This document shows positions 1 to 8,247 of a stretch of 33,044 nt of DNA, one piece after another; the first letter of the stretch is position 1; each line of letters starts with the position of its first letter. The notes beneath the pieces were generated by a model. It did not search any database. It was not told the origin of the DNA and saw only the letters and a program-made list of their open reading frames with translations. The position numbers were made by a program, and so were the translations under genes. Origin of the DNA: a virus; the IMG/VR virus record IMGVR_UViG_3300025128_000181, positions 1 to 33,044 of that record. The stretch is one strand, 5' to 3'.

Positions 1-2
1 TG

Positions 3-284
3 CGTGAGATTATAGGTAACAAGCTAAAGAATCTTGCAGTAGAAATGGGTGAGGCTGCATCACTAGAAGAACAACAGAAACTACAAAGCCTAATACTTGC
101 ACTCTTAAACTTTAATGCTGGATTCAACAGCTACAACACACAACTACTTATTGATGGTGTATTCTATAAAGACAAAGGTATATATTTAGACAAAGACATA
201 CCAGACAATCAAAGAGGATTAAGAAACGGTTTAGCTAATGAAATACTACACAATAAACTAATGGACTTACAATGGCAGAAATAG
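3..284 (+). CDS. Unknown phage protein, 5' end cut by window edge
   Basis: The frame is open from the left edge and ends with TAG at 282-284, leaving 93 visible residues. An internal ATG at 45 gives a 79-residue product, but the frame continues upstream of it without a stop, so the gene is more likely truncated by the window. The visible part is mostly helical and polar, with no membrane segment or motif I recognise; a repeated Asn/Gly/Tyr-rich middle (residues about 50-75) is the only notable feature. Its stop overlaps the start of the next gene (272) by 13 bases, so it belongs to the rightward late operon. I cannot assign a function. Its position upstream of small membrane proteins and structural genes suggests a virion or lysis-region role only by context. 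Confidence 0.6.
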   Translation, partial: REIIGNKLKNLAVEMGEAASLEEQQKLQSLILALLNFNAGFNSYNTQLLIDGVFYKDKGIYLDKDIPDNQRGLRNGLANEILHNKLMDLQWQK

Positions 285-760
285 AATATCAAGGAGTTAA
301 AGTAGGTGGTAGTAAACTTCTTCTTGTTATACCATTATTAAGTATGATTGGTGGTGGTGCTTGGGCTGGATTTGAATTGTACAATGAGTTTAGAATTCTT
401 AAAGCTACTGTTATGGAATACCAACCACCTGACATTACTGGTATACAAAAAGACATAGCTGTTATAGAAGAGACTTTAATAAGTGTAAGTGATTCAGTTG
501 AACAAGCTAGAGACTACACTAGGTCTATAAAGAATGATTTAAAGGATGACTTGACTAGACAAGAAGCCTTAATGGAAAGATTAGAAGATAAAGTAAATGC
601 CTCGCAAGATGAAATAGATGCGACCATTGACGTAGCTGGCGAAAGATTTGATGCCAGAAGAGATGCTCTTTATTCTGATACAGATAGGAAGATTAAAGAG
701 TTAGAAGAAAGGCTCGGTAATAAACTACAGCGAGCATTAGATAACCCATTAGCAAATTAA
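272..760 (+). CDS. Membrane-anchored coiled-coil protein
   Basis: A 162-residue protein with one clear membrane segment near the N-terminus (about residues 15-37, rich in Leu, Ile, Val and Gly) followed by a long charged region (about 60-155) with heptad-like spacing, predicted as coiled coil. This is an anchored coiled-coil layout, with most of the protein on one side of the membrane. Inner-membrane spanin subunits have this general shape, so an i-spanin role is possible, but no overlapping or adjacent Rz1-like lipoprotein is seen here. It lies between the truncated first gene and a run of tiny basic proteins in the rightward operon. Function is not recognised; membrane topology is the only firm statement. 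Confidence 0.7.
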   Translation: MAEIEYQGVKVGGSKLLLVIPLLSMIGGGAWAGFELYNEFRILKATVMEYQPPDITGIQKDIAVIEETLISVSDSVEQARDYTRSIKNDLKDDLTRQEALMERLEDKVNASQDEIDATIDVAGERFDARRDALYSDTDRKIKELEERLGNKLQRALDNPLAN

Positions 761-770
761 GGAGAATAAT

Positions 771-869
771 ATGCCATACGGACCTGGAACATACGGAAGT
801 AAAAGAGGTAGACCACCTGTTAAAAAAACTGGTAAGAAAAAAGCACCGATGAGAAAAGGTAAAAAATAA
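771..869 (+). CDS. Tiny basic protein (32 aa)
   Basis: A 32-residue, very basic peptide (about 13 Lys/Arg) starting with MPYGPGTYG and ending in a KKAPMRKGKK tail. A good ribosome-binding site (GGAG) lies six bases upstream of ATG 771, and the TAA stop overlaps the next ATG at 869 (TAATG), the coupling used throughout this operon. The composition fits nucleic-acid binding or condensation, but no known family is recognised. It is the first of three consecutive small Lys/Arg-rich genes. Confidence 0.6.
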   Translation: MPYGPGTYGSKRGRPPVKKTGKKKAPMRKGKK

Positions 870-1129
870 TGGCTAAGGATTCAAGATTAGCTAGAGCAGG
901 TGTGTCTGGCTACAACAAACCAAAGCGTACACCTAGTCACAAAACTAAAAGCCACGTTGTTGTAGCCAAGGAAGGTGGTAAAGTTAAAACGATCAGGTTT
1001 GGACAACAAGGAGTTTCTGGTGACAGAACTGCTACTAAAAGGTCAGCATCATTTAAAGCAAGACACGCTAAAAATATAAAAAAAGGTAAGATGTCTGCTG
1101 CTTATTGGGCTAACAAGGTGAAGTGGTAA
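869..1129 (+). CDS. Small basic protein (86 aa)
   Basis: An 86-residue protein rich in Lys and Arg along its whole length, with Ser/Thr/Gly between the charges and an aromatic C-terminus (AAYWANKVKW). There is no hydrophobic segment, so it is soluble, and the charge suggests nucleic-acid binding. Related small basic proteins are common next to structural genes in marine phage genomes, but I do not know a tested function. It is coupled to both neighbours through TAATG overlaps at 867-871 and 1127-1131. Its place in the late operon makes a packaged, DNA-associated protein a reasonable inference, not a demonstrated role. Confidence 0.65.
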   Translation: MAKDSRLARAGVSGYNKPKRTPSHKTKSHVVVAKEGGKVKTIRFGQQGVSGDRTATKRSASFKARHAKNIKKGKMSAAYWANKVKW

Positions 1130-1257
1130 TGGCTAGACGTGGGTTGTACGCAAACATAAATGCTAGAAAAAAAGCTGGCACAAGTAGAAGCAAAAAGAAA
1201 TCTACTATCAGTAAGAAAGCCTATGCTAATATGAAAAGAGGATTCAAAAAGAAATGA
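1129..1257 (+). CDS. Tiny basic phage protein, RGLYANI type (42 aa)
   Basis: A 42-residue basic peptide beginning MARRGLYANINARKKAG. The opening RGLYANI followed by a Lys/Ser/Gly-rich stretch resembles a short hypothetical protein that I recognise from many tailed phages, with no known function. The start at 1129 overlaps the previous stop by one base, and the TGA at 1255-1257 overlaps the next ATG at 1254 (ATGA). This tight coupling supports it as a real gene despite its size. With the two genes before it, it forms a cluster of three small basic proteins. Confidence 0.6.
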   Translation: MARRGLYANINARKKAGTSRSKKKSTISKKAYANMKRGFKKK

Positions 1258-1463
1258 ATGATGAGCTTAATAGAATGCAATTACAATTAGACAAACACTC
1301 TGGGCAAATAGCAAAACTGTTTAGCAAGATTGATGACACTAATTTATGTATACAAAAAATTAACACCTCTTTACTTCAGATTAAATGGGGAGTGTTTGGT
1401 GCATTTGCTTGGTACATCATAGGACAAGTAGGGATTATAGAGGCAATGAGGTTAGCAATATGA
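1254..1463 (+). CDS. Small coiled-coil plus C-terminal membrane-segment protein
   Basis: A 69-residue protein with a polar N-terminal helix (about 1-45, likely coiled coil) and a single hydrophobic C-terminal segment (about 46-66, GVFGAFAWYIIGQVGII). This arrangement is seen in XhlA-type holin-associated proteins and other small phage membrane proteins. It is directly followed, with ATGA overlap, by a protein with several membrane segments that looks like a holin, so the pair may be a lysis unit. That is inference from topology and order; no diagnostic motif is visible. Confidence 0.65.
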   Translation: MNDELNRMQLQLDKHSGQIAKLFSKIDDTNLCIQKINTSLLQIKWGVFGAFAWYIIGQVGIIEAMRLAI

Positions 1464-1897
1464 TAGCATTTTTAACAAACGTAGCACCAATAGCACTGGG
1501 CTTTGTGGCTAAGTTGTTTGCACTTAAGAGTCAAGCAGCAGCAGAAAATCAAAAGTTAATGATACAGAATTTGCAGGCACGCAACGATTCTATTAACCAA
1601 GCAAGAGACAGAGCAGACAAGGAAAGTCCTATGGCTGCACTTAACAGACGTGTAATTATATTTGTTATACTGGCTTTAATTATATTTACACAAGTAGCTC
1701 CAGTGTTCTTTAATGTACCAACAGTAATACCTAACACTATAGAAGGATTTAGTTTTTTTGGTATACAGTTTACACCAGACATAGTGGAGTATATAGAAAT
1801 ACAAGCTGGTTCAGTATTGAAGATGGATGAAATCTTTGGCTGGGCTACAATGATAATAGAGTTCTATTTTGGAGCTCAGTTGGCTAAAGGAAAATAA
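1460..1897 (+). CDS. Holin-like protein with several membrane segments
   Basis: A 145-residue protein started at ATG 1460, which overlaps the preceding TGA; an in-frame upstream start at 1385 would run through the previous gene in another frame and is less likely. It has an N-terminal hydrophobic segment (about 1-22), a charged linker containing ARNDSINQARDRADKESPMA, a second strong membrane segment (about 65-85) and a weaker C-terminal one (about 123-142). The Lys/Arg/Glu-rich linker before the middle segment resembles the three-segment holin family described for gene transfer agents (PF11351). A holin would make the timed inner-membrane hole for release. No endolysin gene is visible in the window, so the lysis assignment rests on topology and family resemblance. 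Confidence 0.55.
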   Translation: MIAFLTNVAPIALGFVAKLFALKSQAAAENQKLMIQNLQARNDSINQARDRADKESPMAALNRRVIIFVILALIIFTQVAPVFFNVPTVIPNTIEGFSFFGIQFTPDIVEYIEIQAGSVLKMDEIFGWATMIIEFYFGAQLAKGK

Positions 1898-1898
1898 T

Positions 1899-2519
1899 AT
1901 GGCATTAGAATCAACAACATACATAGATGGGTTAGTAGCAACAAACCCTACAGGTACAGACCCAAGGAGTCAAGGAGATGACCACATAAGACTGGTTAAG
2001 TCAGCAGTGGCTGCTACTTTTCCTAACATTGCTGGTGCTGTAACAGCTACGCACACAGAGATAAATAAGATAGATGGCTATACTGGCACAACAGCAGAGT
2101 TAAACTACAATGATGTCCCAACTCTAGGCACGGTAGAAGCGTCAAGAACTGTGACTGCTGATGCTGTAGGAACAACAACCAATTTAAAGACCAAAAAGCA
2201 GACAGAAATTGTTAATGCGGTAGGTACAGTCAGTACCTCAACAGCAATTGATTTTTCATTAGGCAACGTAGTGACTGCTGTACTTGCAAGTGGTGGAGCG
2301 TTTACAATTACTAACGCACCAACATCTGGCATATACGGTAAGTTTAAATTAATACTAACTAACGGTGGTACAGTAGCAGACCCTTGGCCCAGTAGCGTTA
2401 AGTTTGCTGGTGGCACTACACCTACACTAACAACAAGCGGAATAGATATTCTTACACTTGAAACAATTGACAATGGTGCTAACTGGTATGCAGTTGTTGA
2501 CGGACTAAATATGAGCTAG
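1899..2519 (+). CDS. Tail-fibre-like virion protein
   Basis: A 206-residue protein started at ATG 1899, just after the previous stop. The N-terminal half contains NPTGTDPRSQGDDHIRLVKS followed by a TFPNIAGAVTATHTEINKIDG region. This pattern is typical of tail-fibre or tail-spike attachment regions in many phages, where short Thr/Asn-rich repeats precede the receptor-binding part. The C-terminal half is Thr/Val/Gly-rich and probably beta-structured, ending in a WYAVVDG segment. It is shorter than most fibres, so it may be a fibre tip, an adaptor, or one subunit of a composite fibre. It sits between the holin-like gene and structural genes. Confidence 0.6.
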   Translation: MALESTTYIDGLVATNPTGTDPRSQGDDHIRLVKSAVAATFPNIAGAVTATHTEINKIDGYTGTTAELNYNDVPTLGTVEASRTVTADAVGTTTNLKTKKQTEIVNAVGTVSTSTAIDFSLGNVVTAVLASGGAFTITNAPTSGIYGKFKLILTNGGTVADPWPSSVKFAGGTTPTLTTSGIDILTLETIDNGANWYAVVDGLNMS

Positions 2520-2527
2520 GAGATATA

Positions 2528-3358
2528 ATGGCAAGAGGAAACCCTTTAGTAACACCTAGTATTTTTGATGAAGAATCTAACATAAGTTTAGGGAGTTTAT
2601 ATAAAAACACCAAAAACAAGATTGTTGATCAGGCAACTAAAAGAAAAGAAATTGATGCGTATATGAATGAAAGGGGAAGATACTTTTCAGACGCAGGTGT
2701 CTATGTTCCAGAGTTTGGTGAAGACCAGTATGGTGCTGGGGTAGGCTCTAGTGCTAGACACCAAGCAGCAGCGGCTAGCACAAGTGACTATCTTGCAAAC
2801 TTGCTTGACTATACACCATTTAGACCAATCAGTGGATTTATGGGAGATGTTGGTTCTTTCGGTGCTGGTGCATTACAAGAAGTAAAAGGAAGTCTTTTTG
2901 ATTATGGTAAGTCTATTGCTGATGGCAACATAGACAACAATTATCTAGGTGCTTTTGCACAAGATATGAAAGACAATTTTGTAGGAAGTTTTTTAACTCC
3001 TAGATACACTGGATATATGGATGTTGTTGATAAAGTATATAAAAGACCCACTGCTATTGCAGAAGCTATGATTGCAAACGGACCAACAGCAAAACAAATA
3101 AATGATTCTCTTGCTATGGATAGCCAGTTAATGCAGCAAACAGTAGGGGATTTTTCAAAACCTACAGTAGTGACTCCTACAACTCCACCACCGCCACCAA
3201 CACCTACTCAAAGAAATGTAACTAAATTTAGCCCTACTAGGTCAACAGCTATTAAAGGTGGTAGAGGTGGCAGAGGAAATGTAGGTGGAAACAGTATGAA
3301 AGCTGGAAGCAGTAGAAATTATGGAGTTACTGGAAGACGCGTAGTAGGAGGAAGATAG
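2528..3358 (+). CDS. Unknown virion-region protein with proline hinge and Gly/Arg tail
   Basis: A 276-residue protein with a good ribosome-binding site (AGGAGATATA) before ATG 2528. Residues 1-205 are mixed, with an amphipathic helix-rich middle. A TPTTPPPPPTPT hinge follows at about 215-228, then a low-complexity Gly/Arg/Ser tail rich in GGRGGRGN and GRRVVGGR that looks disordered and basic. I do not recognise the family. The stop TAG (3356-3358) overlaps the GTG start of the next gene by one base, so both are translated together. Context (fibre-like gene before, tail-completion-like gene after) suggests a minor virion or assembly protein. Confidence 0.65.
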   Translation: MARGNPLVTPSIFDEESNISLGSLYKNTKNKIVDQATKRKEIDAYMNERGRYFSDAGVYVPEFGEDQYGAGVGSSARHQAAAASTSDYLANLLDYTPFRPISGFMGDVGSFGAGALQEVKGSLFDYGKSIADGNIDNNYLGAFAQDMKDNFVGSFLTPRYTGYMDVVDKVYKRPTAIAEAMIANGPTAKQINDSLAMDSQLMQQTVGDFSKPTVVTPTTPPPPPTPTQRNVTKFSPTRSTAIKGGRGGRGNVGGNSMKAGSSRNYGVTGRRVVGGR

Positions 3359-4911
3359 TGGCACAGACTCAAGTAACAGTATTAAACCCTAATGGAATTA
3401 ATAAGGATATGAGTCCTTATGAGTCACCACAAGACAAGTGGTCTGATGGTAACAACGTAGAGTTTGATAACAACAAAACAGTTAAAGTTTTGGGAAACCA
3501 ACAAGTGTTTGGCACACCAACAGGAGCACCTTATTGGCTAATGCCTTTTGACACAATAAGCACGAACTCTTGGATATATCCTACTTTAACTAAGATATAC
3601 AGAGTACACACATCTGGTGCGACTACCACACATACAGATATAACTAGAACATCTGGCGGTGACTATTCAGCTACTGCTGGCACGGGCTGGAATGGTGGTG
3701 TCTTAGGTGGTGTTGCTATTATCAATAATGGTGTAGACAATCCGCAGTTTATGGGCACAGCTAACACTGCTAAATTTGCAGACCTAACTAACTGGCCCAG
3801 CAACACAACTTGCACAGTTATAAGACCTTTTAAAAGATTTTTAGTTGCACTGGATATAACAGAGTCTAGCACAAGATACCCATTCAGAGTTAAATGGTCA
3901 CATCCAGCAGAGGGTGGCACAATTCCTACAACTTGGAATCCAGCAGATGCAACTAAAGATGCTGGCTATGTAGATTTATCTCAGACAAAAGGATTTGTAA
4001 TTGATTGTTTGCCACTAGGTGACGTAAACATTATCTATAAAGAAGATTCTATTTGGTCTATGGCATTTGAGGGAGGACAGTCTATATTTGGATTTAGGCA
4101 ACTCTTTGATGACGTTGGTATCTTAGGCAGGCACTGTGCAAAAAGTTTCAATAACAAGCATTTTGTGGTCTCTGAGGATGATGTATACATACACGATGGT
4201 CAAACTAAAGAGTCAATTGTAGACACACAGATTAGAGATGAGTTATTTAACTCTATGCACCCAGATTACAAGACAAGAACATTTGTAGCTGCGAATAGAG
4301 AAAAGAATGAAATGTGGGTTTGTTTTGTATCTAACACGAACGACACTAACGCCTTTGCAGACACAGCTTATGTGTATAATTGGAGAAACAACAGTTGGTC
4401 TAAAAGAGATTTGCCATATGCTAGCTACGTTGACTGGGGTGTGGTTGAATTTGACTCTACTACAGATTGGTCAGAGTCTGGTGAGTGGGATACTGACAGT
4501 GAGTCTTGGAACTCACCACTAAAACCATCACTTCTTATAGCATCTGCTGCAAACACTAAGTTGTACATATTAGGAAGTAACCAAAATGCTGGCACTAGCT
4601 TTAGAGCGTTTGTAGAAAAAGACAATATGCATCTAGGAATTAGCTCTACAAAATCTGTAATGAAAATTGTGCCTAGGCTAAGTGGCACCGGTGCTGTAGA
4701 TTTCTATGTAGGTACAGAAATGAGGGCACACGAAGGCACAACTTGGAAAGGGCCTTATGCATTCACACCTGGAACACACTCAGAGATACCAGTCAGAGCT
4801 ACTGGAAACTACATAGGGATCAGGGCTGAATCTACAGATGACAAGACTTGGGCTATAGATAATGTAGAAATACACTGGAAACCAACTGGCAGTAGAGGTG
4901 TTGGGGTATGA
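3358..4911 (+). CDS. Tail hub/head-completion-like structural protein (P22 gp10-like)
   Basis: A 517-residue protein translated from GTG 3358, which overlaps the preceding TAG. It opens with VTVLNPNGINKDMSPYESP and SDGNNVEFDNNKTVKVLG, a layout I associate with podovirus tail-hub or stabilisation proteins of the P22 gp10 type (usually about 470 residues), where the N-terminus contacts the connector. The rest alternates short beta strands and aromatic turns (many W, G, D, T), consistent with a beta-propeller-like body. A Ser/Trp/Asp-rich stretch at about 370-390 is a likely surface loop. The following gene overlaps by four bases. The structural assignment is moderately sure; the exact counterpart is not. 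Confidence 0.55.
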   Translation: MAQTQVTVLNPNGINKDMSPYESPQDKWSDGNNVEFDNNKTVKVLGNQQVFGTPTGAPYWLMPFDTISTNSWIYPTLTKIYRVHTSGATTTHTDITRTSGGDYSATAGTGWNGGVLGGVAIINNGVDNPQFMGTANTAKFADLTNWPSNTTCTVIRPFKRFLVALDITESSTRYPFRVKWSHPAEGGTIPTTWNPADATKDAGYVDLSQTKGFVIDCLPLGDVNIIYKEDSIWSMAFEGGQSIFGFRQLFDDVGILGRHCAKSFNNKHFVVSEDDVYIHDGQTKESIVDTQIRDELFNSMHPDYKTRTFVAANREKNEMWVCFVSNTNDTNAFADTAYVYNWRNNSWSKRDLPYASYVDWGVVEFDSTTDWSESGEWDTDSESWNSPLKPSLLIASAANTKLYILGSNQNAGTSFRAFVEKDNMHLGISSTKSVMKIVPRLSGTGAVDFYVGTEMRAHEGTTWKGPYAFTPGTHSEIPVRATGNYIGIRAESTDDKTWAIDNVEIHWKPTGSRGVGV

Positions 4912-5159
4912 GTATAAGGTACACTAAGTCACCTGTGCCAGTCAACCCAGAAGATATATCTGGTTATTTGCAGTCAGAGCTAGATAAACTGTCTGGAATT
5001 ATTAGCAACATAGCTGATGGTCATTTTGACACGTCTAATGTTGCACCTTCTAAGCCAAGAGCTGGTGACATAAGATATGCTGATGGCACAAACTGGAATC
5101 CAGGTAGCGGTGAAGGTGTGTATGTGTATCTATCTACAGGAGCGTGGAGTAAACTTTGA
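4908..5159 (+). CDS. Small structural protein with RYADGTNWNPGSGEG motif
   Basis: An 83-residue protein starting at ATG 4908 inside the previous stop (ATGA). An N-terminal helical stretch is followed by APSKPRAGDIRYADGTNWNP and GSGEGVYVYLSTGAWSKL. This Gly/Asp/Tyr-rich C-terminal module recurs in marine podovirus genomes between the hub-like gene and the ejection-protein genes. It probably forms a small beta module in the tail or connector. The biochemical role is unknown to me. The next gene starts at TTG 5156, again overlapping the stop. Confidence 0.6.
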   Translation: MSIRYTKSPVPVNPEDISGYLQSELDKLSGIISNIADGHFDTSNVAPSKPRAGDIRYADGTNWNPGSGEGVYVYLSTGAWSKL

Positions 5160-5563
5160 TTGAAGGGATAAAGGGAGAGAGTGTAGAGGTCTGGTGGCCG
5201 CTCGTTGAAGAATACTTGATTACAGCCCTTAAGTATGGTTTAGGGGAGTACAGTATAGGTGACATAAAAAGTGCTTGTATATCAAAGAATATGCAACTCT
5301 GGGTAAAAATAGGAAAAGAAGCAAAGGGTGCTTTTGTTACAAAGATAGCAAGATACCCACAAAAGAATTTACTTGTAGTTATCTTATTAGGTGGCGATGA
5401 GTTTCAAGAATGGAGAGATGAAGCAGATGCAGTCTTAAATGCATTTGGAAAGCAACATAACTGTGAGTATGTAGAACTATTTGGTCGTAAAGGCTGGGGA
5501 AAAATGCTCAAGGATATAGATTATAAAGAAGTAACACGACTATTCGCAAAGGAGATAAGATAA
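5156..5563 (+). CDS. Conserved small phage protein, possibly GNAT-like fold
   Basis: A 135-residue protein whose best start is TTG 5156, overlapping the previous TGA in the sequence TTGA; no ATG occurs near the start, so a rare start with translational coupling is likely. The order of an early WWPLVEEYL helix, a central strand pair (LLVVILLGG) and a terminal YVELFGRKGWGKML element matches a conserved phage family whose strand-turn pattern suggests a GNAT-like fold. T7 gp13 has a comparable fold, but I cannot equate the two. It lies just before the ejection-protein genes and may help assemble them. No catalytic residues can be assigned. Confidence 0.55.
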   Translation: MIEGIKGESVEVWWPLVEEYLITALKYGLGEYSIGDIKSACISKNMQLWVKIGKEAKGAFVTKIARYPQKNLLVVILLGGDEFQEWRDEADAVLNAFGKQHNCEYVELFGRKGWGKMLKDIDYKEVTRLFAKEIR

Positions 5564-6360
5564 TGTCAAAGAGTCCAGAAACATCAACAGTCAACGCAGA
5601 CCCTTGGGATGTTGCCTCCCCTTATATGGAGGCTGGCTTTAAAGAAGCCAAGAATTTATACAACAACTACACCCCAGAATATTACAGTGGTCAGACGCAG
5701 GCTGGATTTACACCTGATCAACAAACAGCACAGCAAGGCATAAGAGACTTTGCAACACAAGGTGCACCAAGTATTATGAACCCAGCTATGAGTGCATACC
5801 AGCAGGGTGTGGGCTCAAGTATGTTAGATGTGGCTAACAATCCATATGTAAACGATATGGCACAAGCTGCAGCAGATAGGGCTATGGGCGGTGTATATGA
5901 TAATCTTGCAGATATAAGGGGTGGTGCAATAATGTCTGGTGGATATGGTGGCGGAAGGCAAGGCATAGCAGAAGGCAACGCAATTGCTGGTGCCGCAGAC
6001 TCAGCCAACCAAGCAGCGGCACAGATATACTCTAATGCATATGGTCAAGGATTGGGACACCAGAGAGCTACGTTAGGTATGACTGGTGGTCTTATGAATG
6101 CTGGCTTTAGTCCATATAGTGCACTGGGTGCTTCTGGTGGACAACAACAAGCCAGAGAACAAGCACTGATACAAGATGCTATGGCTCAACAAAACTTTGA
6201 GCAGAATATGCCATACACAAAACTTAATCAATACCAGTCTGGCATTACTGGATTTAGTCCTTTAGTAGGCAACGCTGGACAGATGGTAACAACCACACCT
6301 GGAAACACTATGATGAGTAACATAGGCGGTTTAGCACAAGCATACTCACTTTTACGATAA
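5563..6360 (+). CDS. Ejection/internal virion protein, P22 gp7-like position
   Basis: A 265-residue protein, ATG 5563 overlapping the previous TAA. It is Ala/Gly/Gln/Met-rich and contains NPYVNDMAQAAADRAMGGV and SGGYGGGRQGIAEGNAI. These match a recurrent podovirus family found among the DNA-ejection (injection) proteins just before very large internal virion proteins. The composition suggests long amphipathic helices separated by Gly-rich turns, typical of proteins that unfold through the portal. A typical partner set in P22 is gp7, gp20 and gp16; here the genes at 6370, 8248 and 9448 could fill the other places. The role is inferred from order and composition. Confidence 0.55.
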   Translation: MSKSPETSTVNADPWDVASPYMEAGFKEAKNLYNNYTPEYYSGQTQAGFTPDQQTAQQGIRDFATQGAPSIMNPAMSAYQQGVGSSMLDVANNPYVNDMAQAAADRAMGGVYDNLADIRGGAIMSGGYGGGRQGIAEGNAIAGAADSANQAAAQIYSNAYGQGLGHQRATLGMTGGLMNAGFSPYSALGASGGQQQAREQALIQDAMAQQNFEQNMPYTKLNQYQSGITGFSPLVGNAGQMVTTTPGNTMMSNIGGLAQAYSLLR

Positions 6361-6369
6361 GGAGATAAT

Positions 6370-8208
6370 ATGCCATTTGGTATACCAACAGACACTAGTT
6401 CATTAACTAGTGGATTATTAAATTTCAAAGACAACTTAGTACAGGCTTGGCACGATACTGCAGAGCCTGGACAGCCTGGATACATAGCTCCTATGGAGCA
6501 GATAAATAGTGCTGGCGTTACTGTTGGTGATGGCACTAGACAAATGACAGCACCTACGGTGTTTGGCTCACCGCCCGAAACTGGCATACCAGATATGTTT
6601 AGACCGAAACCTAGTCTACCATACAACTCTGATTTGCCTATGCAGAATACAACAGTTTATGGACCACAAAATTTTAACAGTGGACTAGACCCGTTTAACC
6701 AACCAAGTAATTATTCACCTAGTGTGTTTGACCCTACTGTACAAATTAACCCAGCAGGTGTAACTTCAGATGATGGTATGATGACAGAGCCAGCTATGTA
6801 CCTATATCCAGGAGAAGAAATAGGAATTGATGGTGTGCCTTACAGACCAGATGCTGGACAAACAAACCCAGCCTATAGCTACGAGCCAAATCAAGGTGGT
6901 GGCAGTGCTGCTGGATACACCCCATCTGTTCCAGAGGTTATGCTGTCACAAGACTTAAGCCAGAGACCTTTATCTGGAACTATGTATGCACCTGATCTTT
7001 CAGCTTACAACGATTCATCTTTGTTTAACTACACTGGACCTGGCGGGGTTGATGGTTACACATATGGTCAAGGGTTAAGAACTGATGGTGCTGACTACAG
7101 TATATTTGGTAGCCCAACAGATGTAGCTAACCCATACTATGAGGGACAGTTTGCTCCAGAGCCAGTAGGCCCAGCAGATGGTGCTATTAATATGAACCCA
7201 GTCCAACTACCTGATGGATTGCCTCAAATAGAAACAAGTGCTGATGTTAGTATGCCTGCATTTAATGGTCTCGTACCCAGACCACCTAACTCTGCTGGAG
7301 ATTTAACATATCAACAAACCATAGATGAGATGGGAATATTTGGACCAAACAACCCTCCACCTAGCACTATGTTTCCTAGTCCAAATGACTCAGAGCCTTC
7401 TTTATTCTTAACTCCAGAGCAACAAGCTATACTAGCAGACCAAGATAGAATGCAACAAGGTCAGATAGGAAGTATGCCATATGCTCCAGCTATGGATGAC
7501 ACTGCTGATGTTGAGCTAGGTATGCAAGGACCACCTCCAAGACCAACAGCACAGCAGTATATGGATATGGCACAAGATATGGCAGACCAGATGGCAATAA
7601 ACCTAACCCCAGAAGAACTTAGAGACGGTTTATTTATTGAGCCACAGTTTAGAGTAGATGAAAATGGTCAGCTTATAGGCAAAATGGGAATACCAGATGC
7701 GTTCTTGCAGGACAAAACTCCTATACCTTCTGAGTATAGTTTATTTATGGATGAGGCACAGTTTGACCCAGACAATATGTTTGCAGAGCCAAGTGAAGCC
7801 GAGCTTCCTTTGTGGCAAGACAAGGATGGTTATTATTTTCCACTATCTGACGATATGGGATTAGGTGAGCCATTCATACCAACAGATAACCTAGAGCCAG
7901 CAAGTGACCCTCTTGTACAAATCTATGATGACATAGCAAAGTTCCAAAACAAGACAAAAGCTGAAGAACAATACAAAGATGTCATAGTTGAAACAGCAGA
8001 TTTTATGGAAGCAAGAGACGCTCTAATAGAAAAACAAGTAAACGAAGCTAGGGCTGAGATTCAAGATGCTGCAAGAAGACCAGTCTACACACCTAGACCA
8101 GCACCTGCACCAGCACCTAGACCTGTTGCTCCATCAGGAGGATACAGTACAGGAAATTTAAACAATAGTTTTTCAACACGCAGAGATGTTAGAAATCTTT
8201 TTGCTTAG
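6370..8208 (+). CDS. Large Pro/Asp/Gln-rich low-complexity virion protein
   Basis: A 612-residue protein preceded by AAGGAGATAAT before ATG 6370. Residues 1 to about 510 are extremely rich in Pro, Asp, Gly, Tyr, Met and Gln, without an obvious fold. A helical charged segment (about 520-570) follows, then a PAPAPAPRP linker and a short C-terminal SFSTRRDVRNLFA tail. Such long disordered proteins are found among ejected virion proteins of podoviruses. The conserved-looking basic C-terminus may be an assembly or targeting signal. I recognise no domain. The neighbours (gp7-like before, hydrophobic and very large proteins after) support an internal virion role. Confidence 0.6.
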   Translation: MPFGIPTDTSSLTSGLLNFKDNLVQAWHDTAEPGQPGYIAPMEQINSAGVTVGDGTRQMTAPTVFGSPPETGIPDMFRPKPSLPYNSDLPMQNTTVYGPQNFNSGLDPFNQPSNYSPSVFDPTVQINPAGVTSDDGMMTEPAMYLYPGEEIGIDGVPYRPDAGQTNPAYSYEPNQGGGSAAGYTPSVPEVMLSQDLSQRPLSGTMYAPDLSAYNDSSLFNYTGPGGVDGYTYGQGLRTDGADYSIFGSPTDVANPYYEGQFAPEPVGPADGAINMNPVQLPDGLPQIETSADVSMPAFNGLVPRPPNSAGDLTYQQTIDEMGIFGPNNPPPSTMFPSPNDSEPSLFLTPEQQAILADQDRMQQGQIGSMPYAPAMDDTADVELGMQGPPPRPTAQQYMDMAQDMADQMAINLTPEELRDGLFIEPQFRVDENGQLIGKMGIPDAFLQDKTPIPSEYSLFMDEAQFDPDNMFAEPSEAELPLWQDKDGYYFPLSDDMGLGEPFIPTDNLEPASDPLVQIYDDIAKFQNKTKAEEQYKDVIVETADFMEARDALIEKQVNEARAEIQDAARRPVYTPRPAPAPAPRPVAPSGGYSTGNLNNSFSTRRDVRNLFA

Positions 8209-8247
8209 GAAAAAAAATATGAATTATAAATTTAAAGGAGAAAGATA

